NCBI RefSeq assembly: GCF_037126285.1
Contig: NZ_CP147012.1
Coordinates: forward strand, 124,001-188,000
Direction: 5' to 3'
Length of the DNA: 64,000 bases
DNA from: Bernardetia sp. MNP-M8
Lineage (GTDB): Bacteria; Bacteroidota; Bacteroidia; Cytophagales; Bernardetiaceae
Positions 33,490-42,664 of the stretch are shown in pieces. The number at the start of each line of letters is the position of its first letter. Within the stretch, counting starts at the first letter, position 1. A program made the translations under genes and the position numbers. The notes under the pieces were generated by a model that made no database searches, was not told where the DNA came from, and saw only the letters and a program-made list of their open reading frames with translations.

Positions 33490-34779
33490 ATGTTACATGT
33501 ATTCAAATTTGGTGGTGCGTCTGTGAAAGATGCCCCTGCTGTCAGAAATGTAAGTAATATTTTACGTTCATTCATTGACAAAAAAGATAAACTCGTTATT
33601 GTTGTTTCTGCTATGGGCAAGACAACAAACCACTTGGAAGATATTTTTAAGGCAGCCAAATCGAAACCCAAACATGAGAAAAATGATGAATGTGAACGCA
33701 TTTTAAAACAAATTGAAGACTATCATTATGCTCTTGCAGACGAACTTTTTGATGGAGAGCGTGAAAAAATTGTCTATAAAATTCTCCAAAAATATATTTT
33801 TCAGCTTTCAGCAACCTTAAAAGATGACGAACCTAATTGGGATAAACATTACGACCAAGTAATCTGTTTTGGAGAACTTATGTCTTCGGCTATCGTTTCC
33901 GAATATCTCAAAATGCAACATGATGATAAATGTCTGTGGGTAGATGCTCGTCGTTTTGTTCAGACCAATGAACGTTGGAGAGAAGGACAAATTGATTGGG
34001 AATGGTCAGAACAACTCATTAGAACCGAACTTTTGCCCATGTTAGAACAGCGTTTTGTCTTGACACAAGGTTTTATTGGTGGAACAATTGGTGGAAAAAC
34101 GACTACTTTAGGACGTGAAGGTTCAGATTTTACGGCTGCTGTTTTTGCCTATTGTTTGCAAGCAGATGGGGTTACAATTTGGAAAGATGTTTCTGGAATT
34201 TTGAATGCTGACCCAAAAAGAATTAAAAATACTCGCCTTTTTGAGCAGATTAATTATTCTGATGCTGCCGAAATGACGTATTATGGAGCAACAGTTATTC
34301 ACCCAAAAACTATCCGTCCGTTGGCTGCAAAAGGAATTCCTTTGTATGTTCGTTCGTTTCTAAACGCAGACGTAGAAGGAACAAAGATTGGAAATTTTCC
34401 TACTCAGCCTTCCATTCCTTCAATTATTGTAAAAGGAAATCAGAGCATGTTTGTTTTTAAGGCTAAAGATTTGGCTGCCATTAATGAGCGAAACCAACTG
34501 GCTTATATTCACTCTGAACTAAACCGTTATAATATCAAAATCAATTTATTACAAGTTTCTGCTACTTCTTTTTCTGTTTGTACAGATAATGATGAGCGAA
34601 AATTAGCTTCTTTAAAAGAATCTTTAAGTAATGATTTTGAGCTAGATAATTTGGATAATTTAGAACTGATTACAGTCAAAAATTATGATACTGAAACACT
34701 TAACAACTTCACAGGACTTGGAAATGCACTTGTTGCACAGCGTTCGGAAGATGTTTTTCAAGTTGTGGTTAGTAAGTAA
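33490..34779 (+). CDS. lysC: Aspartate kinase
   Basis: This enzyme phosphorylates aspartate at the entry to the lysine/threonine/methionine/diaminopimelate pathways. In 429 residues it has the amino-acid-kinase start VFKFGGASVKD, an FVLTQGFIGGTIGGKTTTLGREGSD region (given by its ends; about 193-217), the nucleotide site VTIWKDVSGILNADPK and a C-terminal regulatory part (about 310-429) with ACT-like strands. It lacks a fused homoserine dehydrogenase. No other pathway gene is adjacent. Feedback control through the C-terminal ACT region is expected but not shown. Confidence 0.95.
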   Translation: MLHVFKFGGASVKDAPAVRNVSNILRSFIDKKDKLVIVVSAMGKTTNHLEDIFKAAKSKPKHEKNDECERILKQIEDYHYALADELFDGEREKIVYKILQKYIFQLSATLKDDEPNWDKHYDQVICFGELMSSAIVSEYLKMQHDDKCLWVDARRFVQTNERWREGQIDWEWSEQLIRTELLPMLEQRFVLTQGFIGGTIGGKTTTLGREGSDFTAAVFAYCLQADGVTIWKDVSGILNADPKRIKNTRLFEQINYSDAAEMTYYGATVIHPKTIRPLAAKGIPLYVRSFLNADVEGTKIGNFPTQPSIPSIIVKGNQSMFVFKAKDLAAINERNQLAYIHSELNRYNIKINLLQVSATSFSVCTDNDERKLASLKESLSNDFELDNLDNLELITVKNYDTETLNNFTGLGNALVAQRSEDVFQVVVSK

Positions 34780-34821
34780 ATTATTTTTGATTAAAAGCAC
34801 AAAGTATTCTTTGCCTCAAAC

Positions 34822-34857
34822 AAAAAGTGGTTATTGCAGAATAACCACTTTTTTTTG
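34822..34857 (+). terminator. Intrinsic terminator of aspartate kinase
   Basis: The arms AAAAAGTGGTTATT and AATAACCACTTTTTTTT have a tiny loop (GCAG), 45 bases after the stop. Confidence 0.9.
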
Positions 34858-34907
34858 CTTAAATTTGCACTCCATTTGAAATTATTTATTGAATCATTAT
34901 TCATTTT

Positions 34908-35642
34908 ATGCAGCCACAAGAAATTCCAGCATCTTATAATGAGGCATGTAAAGCCTACGAAACAAGAAAATACGATATTGCTTTAGAAAAATTAGAAATT
35001 ACTCTGACGGAAAGTCCAGACTTTGCACCTGCTTTTTATATAAAAGGACTTACCTATATGCAACTTCAAGATTGGAGAAATGCGTATGATAATTTTAAAG
35101 CCTATTCCCAAATTACACCTGAAAAGGGAGACACCTATTTGAATATGGGAACAGCAATGCTAAATATGAAACAGCCAAGAACAGCTGTTTCTTATTTTGA
35201 TTTTGCTCTGTCTTTAAGAATGACTGAGAATCGACCAGAGAGAGCGCACTTAAATAAAGCTTTAGCATTCCGACAAATAAATGATAATGAAAAAGCTCTA
35301 GAATCATTTGAAGCTGCTCTAAAAATACATCCTCATTTTGATGATGCCTTGCTAGAAATGGCTAAGTTACAGTTAGATTTAGATAAAAATGAAGAAGCAA
35401 TTATCTACTATCAAAGAGTAGTTGATTTACCAAAACAGCGTAGGAGTTTTCCTCTTTGGGAAGCTTGGGTAGGTTTGGCAATTGCACAATCTGAACTCAA
35501 ACAGTTTTCAAAGGCTCTCATTTCAATAGAGGAAGCCGTTGAATTACAACCTAATACTATCGGTTTTTTCAAATCAAATGAGTCATTTAATTCACTAAGA
35601 GAAAGTGAATATAATAATGATTTTGAAAACATTCTGAGCTAG
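34908..35642 (+). CDS. TPR-repeat protein
   Basis: The 244-residue cytosolic protein consists of about five tetratricopeptide repeats: YNEACKAYETRKYDIALEKLE, AFYIKGLTYMQLQDWRNAYDNF, TYLNMGTAMLNMKQPRTAVSYF, AHLNKALAFRQINDNEKALESF and ALLEMAKLQLDLDKNEEAIIYY (each given as a short segment), covering residues 7-170, then a final helical pair. No signal peptide or enzymatic domain. TPRs mediate protein contacts; the partner cannot be inferred. It stands alone after the aspartate kinase terminator. Confidence 0.88.
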   Translation: MQPQEIPASYNEACKAYETRKYDIALEKLEITLTESPDFAPAFYIKGLTYMQLQDWRNAYDNFKAYSQITPEKGDTYLNMGTAMLNMKQPRTAVSYFDFALSLRMTENRPERAHLNKALAFRQINDNEKALESFEAALKIHPHFDDALLEMAKLQLDLDKNEEAIIYYQRVVDLPKQRRSFPLWEAWVGLAIAQSELKQFSKALISIEEAVELQPNTIGFFKSNESFNSLRESEYNNDFENILS

Positions 35643-35812
35643 ATTTATGATGCCGTAATGATAAGATAATATAAGTTAAAGGGAATGACTCAAATTTATG
35701 AAGTCATTTCCTTTTTTTGTTCACTTTTCAGTAAAAAGAATAAACAATTTTTAACTGTACTCGTTTAAAACAGCAAAGAATCACATTTTTTAATCTAACT
35801 TATTTTTATACG

Positions 35813-36148
35813 ATGGCTCAAGATAAAGTAAAAAGCAAGAACACACTTAAAGCAATTAACTCTACTGTGAATACAATAGAATCAGTAGTGCGTTTCCTAC
35901 CAGGAGATTTGCATCACCAACCCATGTATGAGGCTAGTTTTGGTGGGGTTGCTGCTGTAATAGGTGGACTTTCTATGGGAGAAGCACTTCTTCGAAAAGA
36001 CGCTTTTAAACAAGGAAATCGCTTAAATACGGCTATTATTGTTACTTTAGGGATAGCCAGTGTTTTGCAAGGAATGAAAAAAATGAAACAAGCCTACGCC
36101 AAAAAAACAGGACAATATGATTTAGTGGCAGAAGAAATGGCTGATTAA
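35813..36148 (+). CDS. Small conserved-looking protein, two hydrophobic segments
   Basis: The 111-residue protein has hydrophobic stretches at about residues 44-56 (FGGVAAVIGGLSM) and 74-87 (TAIIVTLGIASVL) and a basic C-terminal helix (MKKMKQAYAKK). The N-terminal SVVRFLPGDLHHQPMYEA looks structured. I do not recognise a family. It has a clear ATG after an AT-rich leader and a terminator after it, so it is probably a real gene. Membrane association is likely; function unknown. Confidence 0.6.
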   Translation: MAQDKVKSKNTLKAINSTVNTIESVVRFLPGDLHHQPMYEASFGGVAAVIGGLSMGEALLRKDAFKQGNRLNTAIIVTLGIASVLQGMKKMKQAYAKKTGQYDLVAEEMAD

Positions 36149-36176
36149 TTTTTATTAAAAAAGCTATAGCTAATTA

Positions 36177-36220
36177 AAATTCTTATTTGCTTTATTATAA
36201 AGAGCAGATAAGAATTTTTC
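36177..36220 (+). terminator. Intrinsic terminator
   Basis: The arms AAAATTCTTATTTGCT and AGCAGATAAGAATTTTT, with one mismatch and an AT loop, lie 30 bases after the 111-residue protein. Confidence 0.85.
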
Positions 36221-36650
36221 TATATTTGAGGATTTGTAAAAATAAATTCTGCTTCCTCTAAAATTTAACATAGTATTTACCCTTATTTTTTTATTTTTGT
36301 AAGTGATAGCATAATTTTTGCGTATTTTTGTGAGAATAATAGCTTTACTACTTTTTTATATAGTTGATTTATAAAAAAATACTAATTTTAAGAAAGGAAG
36401 ATAAAATTTTTTGAGTTTTTTTGAGTTTATTTAATAGGTAATCTACTTATTTCATCAAAACTCTTGGTAAAATTTTGAAAATACAGTATTGTTTTTCAAC
36501 TTAGTTAATCAATAGTTATCAGACTAGTTAAATTAAACTTTGATTCCTTAATCAACTTCCATAAATTTGATATTCTAAAAATTGCTCTATACATCTGTCT
36601 TGCTTTTTAGTTAATTACTAATTTATAGCTTGCCTTAAAAACTCGTTTCT
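36221..36650. other. 430-base AT-rich spacer before the DUF6089 genes
   Basis: No gene is visible. It holds a TATTTTTG motif at 36323-36330 that could be a -7 element for the DUF6089 gene 320 bases on, with a TTTG 23 bases upstream (36296-36299; longer than the usual 19-21), and a TTTTTTGAG tandem near 36410-36428. Confidence 0.4.
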
Positions 36651-37796
36651 ATGAAAAAAATTCTTTTTACATTATTATTTACCTTACTTGGAATAGCTTT
36701 TTTAGCAACTGAAGAAGTTCAGGCACAGGTAGGAAATAAATATTACTACAAAAAAACAACTCCTCGTAGAGGACCTCATAACCATCAATGGGTTTGGACA
36801 AAGCGTCGCCAATATGTAAGTGTTGGTTTGAATGTTAATTCAATGAATTATTTTGGTGATATTGTACCTAAGCCTAACTTTTGGAGTACAGATTTACGTT
36901 TTACTCGTCCAAATATTGGAATATTCGTTGAGAAAAAATTTCGCCCACAATTTTCAGCTCGTTTAGGACTGAATTGGGGAAGACTTTTGAGTTACGACTC
37001 AGAAACTGCTGATCCGACTGATGGACACGATTTTTTCCGTTATATTCGTAATGCTCATTTCAGAAACGATATTTTCGAACTCAATACTACTTTTCGTTGG
37101 GACTTGATGAGTAGTGAGCTTTTAAATAAAGAATTTTATCAAAGACCAAAGCAATTTGTACCTTATGTAATGGGTGGATTGGCTGTATTTTATCATGCTC
37201 CTAAAGCAAAAGCTCCTGAAACTAAAATTGGAGGAGGTTCTCCAGACTGGGGTGCAGGCGAATGGACAGACCTACAACCTCTTGGTACAGAAGGACAAGG
37301 ACGTAATTATGTAAATAATAGTGGAGATACTGTTGCTTTAGGTAATAAATATTCTAAAGTTCAGATTGCCATTCCTCTTGGATTTGGTATTCGTAAAAAA
37401 TTATCTAATCGTATAGACATTGCTTTTGAGTTTTCTTATCGTTTCTTACTTACAGATTATTTAGATGATGTAAGTCGTAACTATTTAGATTTAGGAGTTT
37501 TTGGAGATGATGAACTTGCAAAAGCATTTCATGACCGTTCTTTAGAAGGAGACAGAGAGGCAATATTAAAAGAGATGGCTAGTAGAGGAGAATTAGTTAG
37601 ATTACTTGATCCTTACTCTTATACAGGAATAGATGGAACTCGTTATAATACTTTTGATGGCTTTGGTAGTGATCCCTATTCAACCCCAAGTATCCGTGGA
37701 AATCAAAATGATAATGATGTTTATATGCTTACAGGATTTCATTTGATTTATATCATTCCTCCTCATGGAGTGCGTTGTCCTGTTCGTTTTAAATAA
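36651..37796 (+). CDS. DUF6089 outer-membrane protein, large
   Basis: The 381-residue protein has a signal peptide (ending near VQAQ, residue 26), a basic linker and a beta-barrel-like domain starting RRQYVSVGLNVNSMNYFGDIVPKP (given by its ends), with the DUF6089 features: an early NYFGDI/NYxGDL motif, FSARLGLNWGRL, FELNTTFRWDLM, and PYVMGGLAVFYHAP. An insertion of about 70 residues (residues 280-350) follows a strand pair. It is probably an outer-membrane barrel. A paralogue lies next to it (37981). Role unknown. Confidence 0.82.
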   Translation: MKKILFTLLFTLLGIAFLATEEVQAQVGNKYYYKKTTPRRGPHNHQWVWTKRRQYVSVGLNVNSMNYFGDIVPKPNFWSTDLRFTRPNIGIFVEKKFRPQFSARLGLNWGRLLSYDSETADPTDGHDFFRYIRNAHFRNDIFELNTTFRWDLMSSELLNKEFYQRPKQFVPYVMGGLAVFYHAPKAKAPETKIGGGSPDWGAGEWTDLQPLGTEGQGRNYVNNSGDTVALGNKYSKVQIAIPLGFGIRKKLSNRIDIAFEFSYRFLLTDYLDDVSRNYLDLGVFGDDELAKAFHDRSLEGDREAILKEMASRGELVRLLDPYSYTGIDGTRYNTFDGFGSDPYSTPSIRGNQNDNDVYMLTGFHLIYIIPPHGVRCPVRFK

Positions 37797-37834
37797 TGAA
37801 TAAAAAAAGATAAAACATAAAAAGGAGTTTCCTC

Positions 37835-37872
37835 AAAAGTGTGCAAGAATTTTGTTCTTGTACGCTTTTTTT
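37835..37872 (+). terminator. Intrinsic terminator
   Basis: AAAGTGTGCAAGAA and TTCTTGTACGCTTTTTTT pair (with G-T wobbles) around TTTTG, between the two DUF6089 genes. Confidence 0.85.
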
Positions 37873-37980
37873 ATGAGCTTTTTTAGATATTTCTAGTAAA
37901 TGGCTATAAATTTGTTAATTAACTAAAAATAAAATTGTTTACAGAAACGTTGTTCTAATCAATAAAAATAAATTTTCTTT

Positions 37981-38691
37981 ATGAAAAATATGAATTATAA
38001 ATTTATTCTCTTCCTTGTCTTCTTTTCAATTCTTTCAGTTGCAGCTTCTCAAGCTCAAGACATAGAATTTGGTTTTGGAGCAGGAGTTGCAAATTATACA
38101 GGAGATATTTCTCCTTCTTACAAACTACAAAATGCCCGTCCAGCAGGAGAAATTTTTGTTCGTTATAATCCAAGTCCTGCTTTTTCTTTGCGTTTTGGCG
38201 CAATGATAGGAGTAATCAAGGCAGATGAAACTAAATCGGATGATCCTTTTTCTCAAAGAAGATTAGCTCAGTTTGTAGGAACTGTATATGAGGCATCAGC
38301 AAGAATGGAATATAATTTTAGAGATTATAGAGCAATGAGTGAACTCAACCGTCTTTCACCTTATGTATTTTTTGGGGGTTCGGTAGCACATATTGCTGTA
38401 AATAGTAATTATTTTGATAATCAACCTAATGCGTTAGAAATTGCTTTGCCTATCGGTGTAGGATTAAAATATATGTTGGCTCATAATTATAATCTAGGAT
38501 TTGAGTTTGGAGCAAGACCTACTTTTACAGATGCTATTGATGGAATGCTTCAAGATGATACTATAGATAATGTTAGTAATGTAGGTAAATTTCAAATGAC
38601 TAATTTGTTTACTAAAGACATGTATTACTACACAGGAATTTCTCTCAGCTTTACAATAAATAGAGTCGTTTGTCCGACAGAATTTAGATAA
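37981..38691 (+). CDS. DUF6089 outer-membrane protein, small
   Basis: The 236-residue paralogue of the preceding protein has a signal peptide ending at SQAQ (residue 26), then IEFGFGAGVANYTGDISPSY (the NYTGDI motif), FSLRFGAMIGVIKADE, a strand pair ending RMEYNF and PYVFFGGSVAHIAV. A C-terminal VVCPTEFR matches the larger one's VRCPVRFK. Both are likely outer-membrane barrels of 8-10 strands. A terminator separates the two, so they are transcribed independently. Confidence 0.82.
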   Translation: MKNMNYKFILFLVFFSILSVAASQAQDIEFGFGAGVANYTGDISPSYKLQNARPAGEIFVRYNPSPAFSLRFGAMIGVIKADETKSDDPFSQRRLAQFVGTVYEASARMEYNFRDYRAMSELNRLSPYVFFGGSVAHIAVNSNYFDNQPNALEIALPIGVGLKYMLAHNYNLGFEFGARPTFTDAIDGMLQDDTIDNVSNVGKFQMTNLFTKDMYYYTGISLSFTINRVVCPTEFR

Positions 38692-38733
38692 ATTTTGCAA
38701 CAAAACTTTTAAGTTTAAAAAATAAGAACTTCT

Positions 38734-38770
38734 GTAACACTTTCTATAAAAAGAGAGTGTTATTTTTTTT
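38734..38770 (+). terminator. Intrinsic terminator
   Basis: TAACACT and AGTGTTA arms around a 16-base loop are followed by eight T residues, 43 bases after the small DUF6089 gene. Confidence 0.8.
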
Positions 38771-38922
38771 GATAAAATAAATCAGATAAAAAGCTGAAAA
38801 TAAAGGTATAATACTCAAATGAAGCTAAAAATATAAAATAAAATGACTTTTGATTTGAATTTGCTAACTAGTGTAGTTATTTTTGTCTTAAATCTTTTTC
38901 TATACTTCTTGTTCCTACTTCT

Positions 38923-39849
38923 ATGAATTCTGTCAAACTCTTTGCTGGTTCAGCTTCTCGTTATTTAGCCGAAAAAATTGCACACTCCTATGGAAAACCT
39001 TTAGGACAACACAATATTCAAATTTTTAGTGATGGCGAAATGTGTCCTAATTATAGCGAATCTATTCGTGGTGCAGATGTTTTTATTATTCAATCGACCT
39101 TTCCTCCTGCTGACAATCTGATGGAGCTTTTACTGATGATTGATGCTGCAAAGCGTGCTTCGGCTGGTTCGGTTACGGTTGTGATGCCTTATTTTGGGTA
39201 TGCTCGTCAAGATAGAAAGGATAAACCTCGTGTGGCTATTGGTGCAAAACTGGTAGCCAATCTTATTTCTGCTGCTGGCGCAACTCGTATTATGACTTGT
39301 GATTTACATGCAGGACAAATTCAGGGCTTTTTTGATATTCCTGTCGATCATTTATATGCAACAGCTATTTTCATTCCTTATATCGAATCTCTTAATATTG
39401 AGAATCTAGTTTTTGCTTCACCTGATGTAGGAGGAGTTGCTAGAGCTAGAAGCTATGCTTCACAATTTCATGCTGATATGGTCGTTTGTGACAAACACCG
39501 AAAAAGAGCTAATGAAATTGCTTCTATGCAAGTGATTGGAGATGTAGAGGGTGCAAATGTAATAATTGTAGATGACCTGATTGATACAGCAGGAACAATT
39601 TCAAAAGCAGCTCAAGTTTTGCTTGATAATGGTGCTGTTTCTGTACGTGCTATTGCTACACACCCTGTTTTGTCTGGAAAGGCGTATGAAAATATTAATA
39701 ACTCTCCACTTTTAGAACTAGCTGTAATGGATACTATTCCATTAAAAGAAAAATCAGATAAGATAAAAGTATTATCTGTGGCTGAACTTTTTGCGAAGGC
39801 TATTCGTAAGATTCACGATCAAGAATCTATTAGTACATTGTTTATCTAA
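38923..39849 (+). CDS. prs: Ribose-phosphate pyrophosphokinase
   Basis: This enzyme makes PRPP from ribose 5-phosphate and ATP for purine, pyrimidine, His and Trp synthesis. The 308-residue protein has the start VKLFAGSASRYLAEKIA, the ATP-binding flexible region PYFGYARQDRKDKPR (about residues 88-102), the catalytic CDLHAGQIQGFFDIPVDHL and the PRPP loop NVIIVDDLIDTAGTI. Full length, with its own terminator. The hpt gene at the other end of the window uses its product. Confidence 0.96.
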   Translation: MNSVKLFAGSASRYLAEKIAHSYGKPLGQHNIQIFSDGEMCPNYSESIRGADVFIIQSTFPPADNLMELLLMIDAAKRASAGSVTVVMPYFGYARQDRKDKPRVAIGAKLVANLISAAGATRIMTCDLHAGQIQGFFDIPVDHLYATAIFIPYIESLNIENLVFASPDVGGVARARSYASQFHADMVVCDKHRKRANEIASMQVIGDVEGANVIIVDDLIDTAGTISKAAQVLLDNGAVSVRAIATHPVLSGKAYENINNSPLLELAVMDTIPLKEKSDKIKVLSVAELFAKAIRKIHDQESISTLFI

Positions 39850-39853
39850 AAAA

Positions 39854-39893
39854 GAAAAACCTTATTTCATTTTGTTGAAATAAGGTTTTTTTC
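39854..39893. terminator. Bidirectional intrinsic terminator
   Basis: The arms AAAAACCTTATTTC and GAAATAAGGTTTTTTT with loop ATTTTGTT lie between prs (+) and the PRC-barrel gene (-). Confidence 0.9.
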
Positions 39894-39910
39894 ATTAAAT
39901 GCCAGTTTGC

Positions 39911-40438
39911 TTATAGCCCAGATGTCTGATTACCGCCAGTCATTGTAGCCTGATTATAAAGCAAGTCGTGGTCATAATATTTTTTGGTACGACCAATATA
40001 AGGCTCTAAATGAATATCTGGATGTTGTGTATAATATCCGTGTAATAAATATTCATAGTCCATGTGAACATCAGAACCATCATAACGAGGATAGTTTACA
40101 AATGCTTCTGCATCGATAGAATCCACGTTTACTGTTTTGGCATCATGATTAAGTTTTGCAAGTCCAATAGGAACAAGAATATACAAGTGTGTATCTCCTT
40201 CATTGCACATACTTTGTTCTATTTCAATATCTAGATAGAGAACTCTCTCTAGTTCCTTTGATGCTATAAGTCCTCTTACTTTTCCAAGTTCTAGCCTACC
40301 ATCTGCAAATACTTTCCAATCTTGTACGTTATCATAGCCGTCAGCTACTTTATAACTATCTAAATCTTCTAGACGTTCTAGAGTAATTTCTTCGTGAAAA
40401 TCCGTAGTATCTACGGTAGTGTTTTTGTTGTATTCCAT
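39911..40438 (-). CDS. PRC-barrel-like domain protein
   Basis: The 175-residue protein has a first half matching the PRC-barrel fold: LERLEDLDSYKVADGYDNVQDWKVF (given by its ends), LGKVRGLIASKELERVLYLDIEI, then YILVPIGLAKLNHDAKTVNV. The rest (residues 110-175) has a Tyr/His/Asp-rich segment (HMDYEYLLHGYYTQHPD). PRC-barrels bind other proteins or RNA/electron carriers. Its upstream neighbour on the same strand, 64 bases away, is a TM-anchored helical protein; the two are probably cotranscribed, perhaps as an osmotic or stress pair. Confidence 0.68.
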   Translation of the reverse strand: MEYNKNTTVDTTDFHEEITLERLEDLDSYKVADGYDNVQDWKVFADGRLELGKVRGLIASKELERVLYLDIEIEQSMCNEGDTHLYILVPIGLAKLNHDAKTVNVDSIDAEAFVNYPRYDGSDVHMDYEYLLHGYYTQHPDIHLEPYIGRTKKYYDHDLLYNQATMTGGNQTSGL

Positions 40439-40502
40439 AATAAAAATAAAGTTTAAAAAATGAGGTAATATTTTGAAAAGCTATAATCTAAGCTAATATA
40501 GC

Positions 40503-41123
40503 TTACTCCATAGCTATTTTCTTCATCACACTGGCTGCTTTATCAATAAAATCTTTTACATCAGCTTTTTGTTCTAATGTCAAAGTATTTGGATCAATAT
40601 CTTTTGCTTCTTTCTTTAGGCTCTCATTTGTAGAACCATCAGTAAGTTGATTCAATGCTCCACTGACTTGCAAAAATGCGTTTCTGATATGATCAGCGTG
40701 ATCAGTTTCTTTCCAATTTTTTTGGATTTCATCGGCTGCTGTATCTAAATTTTTATGTAAATTTTCTACATTCATTTGGTCAGCCATTCCTTTTTTATTG
40801 GCAAGAGCTTCCAAAGCATCTCCCATGTGGCGAAGCGCATTTGCTGTATATTCGTGATGAATATCCATTTGTGCATCTGTGTAATCATTTTCTTCGTTTG
40901 CAAACATCACAAAAGTGTTTACTTCTGCTGGAAGTGTTGTTGTCTCTGTGGTATTTTCTTCAGGAAGAATTTCGTTTTCAGGTACTTCATTAGCTACTAC
41001 TTCTGTTTCTGTTTCATTAATTTGGAATCCAAAATAAATACCTGCTCCAATTAGTAAAAGTAGCAAAAGACCTAATAACCAAGGAATAATCGGGGTTTTC
41101 TTTTCAATTTTAATTTCTGCCAT
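40503..41123 (-). CDS. Single-pass membrane protein, helical periplasmic domain
   Basis: The 206-residue protein has one membrane helix (IIPWLLGLLLLLLIGAGIYF, about 12-32), an acidic Thr/Glu linker and a helical domain (residues 65-206) with regular hydrophobic spacing (YTANALRHMGDALEALANKKG, LHKNLDTAADEIQKNWK, IRNAFLQVSGALNQL). No family is recognised; it resembles four-helix-bundle periplasmic proteins. It is upstream of the PRC-barrel gene on the same strand. Function unknown. Confidence 0.62.
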   Translation of the reverse strand: MAEIKIEKKTPIIPWLLGLLLLLLIGAGIYFGFQINETETEVVANEVPENEILPEENTTETTTLPAEVNTFVMFANEENDYTDAQMDIHHEYTANALRHMGDALEALANKKGMADQMNVENLHKNLDTAADEIQKNWKETDHADHIRNAFLQVSGALNQLTDGSTNESLKKEAKDIDPNTLTLEQKADVKDFIDKAASVMKKIAME

Positions 41124-41436
41124 AATAGTGTATAGTTTAAAAAGTTTAGTTTAAAAAATGAATATCAATAGTTTGGTATTCTTACTTCTATAACAAAGGC
41201 AATTATATTTTGTTTGAAAAAATATATTTTAACTTGAATTCTTTATATATCTAGTTCCTAAAATAATCGGTAAAACTTCTTTATTTCAATTATTACAAAT
41301 TTTTATTCAATAGAATTAAACCTTTGCTTTATTTTACGGTCTAAGTATAAAAGCCAAACACGAAATATATTGTAAAATATAACTTCGTTAGTTCATAATT
41401 CTAAATACTAATCTATTTATATTAATCTATTTTTCT
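41124..41436. other. 310-base divergent intergenic region
   Basis: It lies between the membrane protein gene (-) and the ECF sigma gene (+) and must carry both promoters. It is AT-rich with several TTTG pieces (41213-41216, 41322-41326) but no convincing -33/-7 pair. No small gene is seen. Confidence 0.4.
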
Positions 41437-42024
41437 TTGTCAGAAGCAGCTCAACCTAGTCAGACAGAACAAGAACAAAAGTGGATTCAGCAATTACAGC
41501 ATCCACAAACGACTTCGAAAGAACGCACAATTGCCTTTGATGGAATTATGCGCCTTCACCGACGAGCCATTTATTCTCATATCAGAAAAATGGTTATTGA
41601 TGCTGATGATACAGATGATTTGTTACAAGAAACATTTGTAAAAGTGTGGAAAAACATAGATAAATTTAAAAATGAATCTAAACTATATACTTGGATTTAT
41701 AGAATAGCGACCAATGAAACATTACGTTTTTTGGAGAGAAAAAAGAAAAAACAAGGACTTCCAATGAATGAAACATCAGAACAACTTATGCAGAACTTAG
41801 AAAGTGATGAACAGTTTTCAGGAGAAGAAGTACAGTTAATTCTTCAAAAAGCAATTCTGACTTTACCTGACAAACAGCGTTTGGTTTTTAATATGAAGTA
41901 TTTTGATGAAATGAAATATGAAGATATTTCAGAAATAGTAGATACTTCTGTCGGAGCTTTGAAAGCCTCCTATCATTTGGCAACAAAAAAAATTGAAGCC
42001 TATTTAAAAGAAAATTATCAGTAA
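41437..42024 (+). CDS. ECF-type RNA polymerase sigma factor
   Basis: The 195-residue protein has sigma-2 (RAIYSHIRKMVIDADDTDDLLQETFVKVWKNI, given by its ends; residues 42-72) and sigma-4 (LPDKQRLVFNMKYFDEMKYEDISEI and a helix-turn-helix ending SVGALKASYHLATKK; residues 140-185). The start appears to be TTG at 41437 (MSEAAQPSQTEQEQ); the next ATG is at residue 38, inside sigma-2. It is followed by a membrane anti-sigma-like gene and a secreted Spy-like gene, so it is probably an envelope-stress regulator. The target promoters are unknown. Confidence 0.88.
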   Translation: MSEAAQPSQTEQEQKWIQQLQHPQTTSKERTIAFDGIMRLHRRAIYSHIRKMVIDADDTDDLLQETFVKVWKNIDKFKNESKLYTWIYRIATNETLRFLERKKKKQGLPMNETSEQLMQNLESDEQFSGEEVQLILQKAILTLPDKQRLVFNMKYFDEMKYEDISEIVDTSVGALKASYHLATKKIEAYLKENYQ

Positions 42025-42089
42025 GCAAATAAAATATAGAATACGCTTTAGCTTGTTTAAAAATACTCAAAATATAACCTAGCATTACA

Positions 42090-42611
42090 ATGAAATTAGA
42101 AGACATACCCAAAAAACAGCCTTTTCAGATGCCTAATGAAGCGCATTTTGATAGTATTTCTAGTAAAATTTATGCTCAGCTAGAAAAAGAGGATGAAAAT
42201 CAGAATTTGATTGAAATAAATAAAGAAAATAAATCAGCTTCTCTTGATTCTCAAAAAACTAAAAGTAGTAGTCTTTGGATTAAACCTCAAATTATGGGAA
42301 TTGCTGCGACATTACTTTTACTGTTTGTTGCACTAGCAGGCATCTATACTTATTCTAATAAATCAAATATGGATAAAGCTCAAACAAATTTAGCTCTAGA
42401 AAATACTCAAAATTCAGAAGTAGATTTTTCAAAAATTTCAACTGAACAAATCAATGACTTTTTATTAGATGAAGATATTTCTGAAACTGAATTGGTTAGT
42501 TTTATTCCTCAAAATTCTAGTTTAGAAATAAATAATGTTTTTAAAGACTCTGATTTGAATTCTATTGATGCTGAATCATTAGATTTGATGTTGGAAGAAG
42601 AATATCTTTAA
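42090..42611 (+). CDS. Anti-sigma-factor-like membrane protein
   Basis: The 173-residue protein has a cytosolic N-terminus (residues 1-66, including FQMPNEAHFDSISSKIYAQLE, a pattern common at the start of Bacteroidota anti-sigma partners), one membrane helix (IMGIAATLLLLFVALAGIY, about 69-88) and an acidic periplasmic tail. It follows the ECF sigma gene by 65 bases and precedes the Spy-like gene by 53. Position and topology point to an anti-sigma role; no zinc (HxxxCxxC) motif is present, so this is inference. Confidence 0.68.
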   Translation: MKLEDIPKKQPFQMPNEAHFDSISSKIYAQLEKEDENQNLIEINKENKSASLDSQKTKSSSLWIKPQIMGIAATLLLLFVALAGIYTYSNKSNMDKAQTNLALENTQNSEVDFSKISTEQINDFLLDEDISETELVSFIPQNSSLEINNVFKDSDLNSIDAESLDLMLEEEYL

Positions 42612-42664
42612 ATATAAACTATGAATTACAATCCGAAATAAAAAACCACTCAAAATCAAAATCT

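Noticed and set aside
33342-33557. 71-residue frame between the Sel1 and lysC genes
   Set aside because: Cys/aromatic-rich nonsense composition and overlap with the lysC start.
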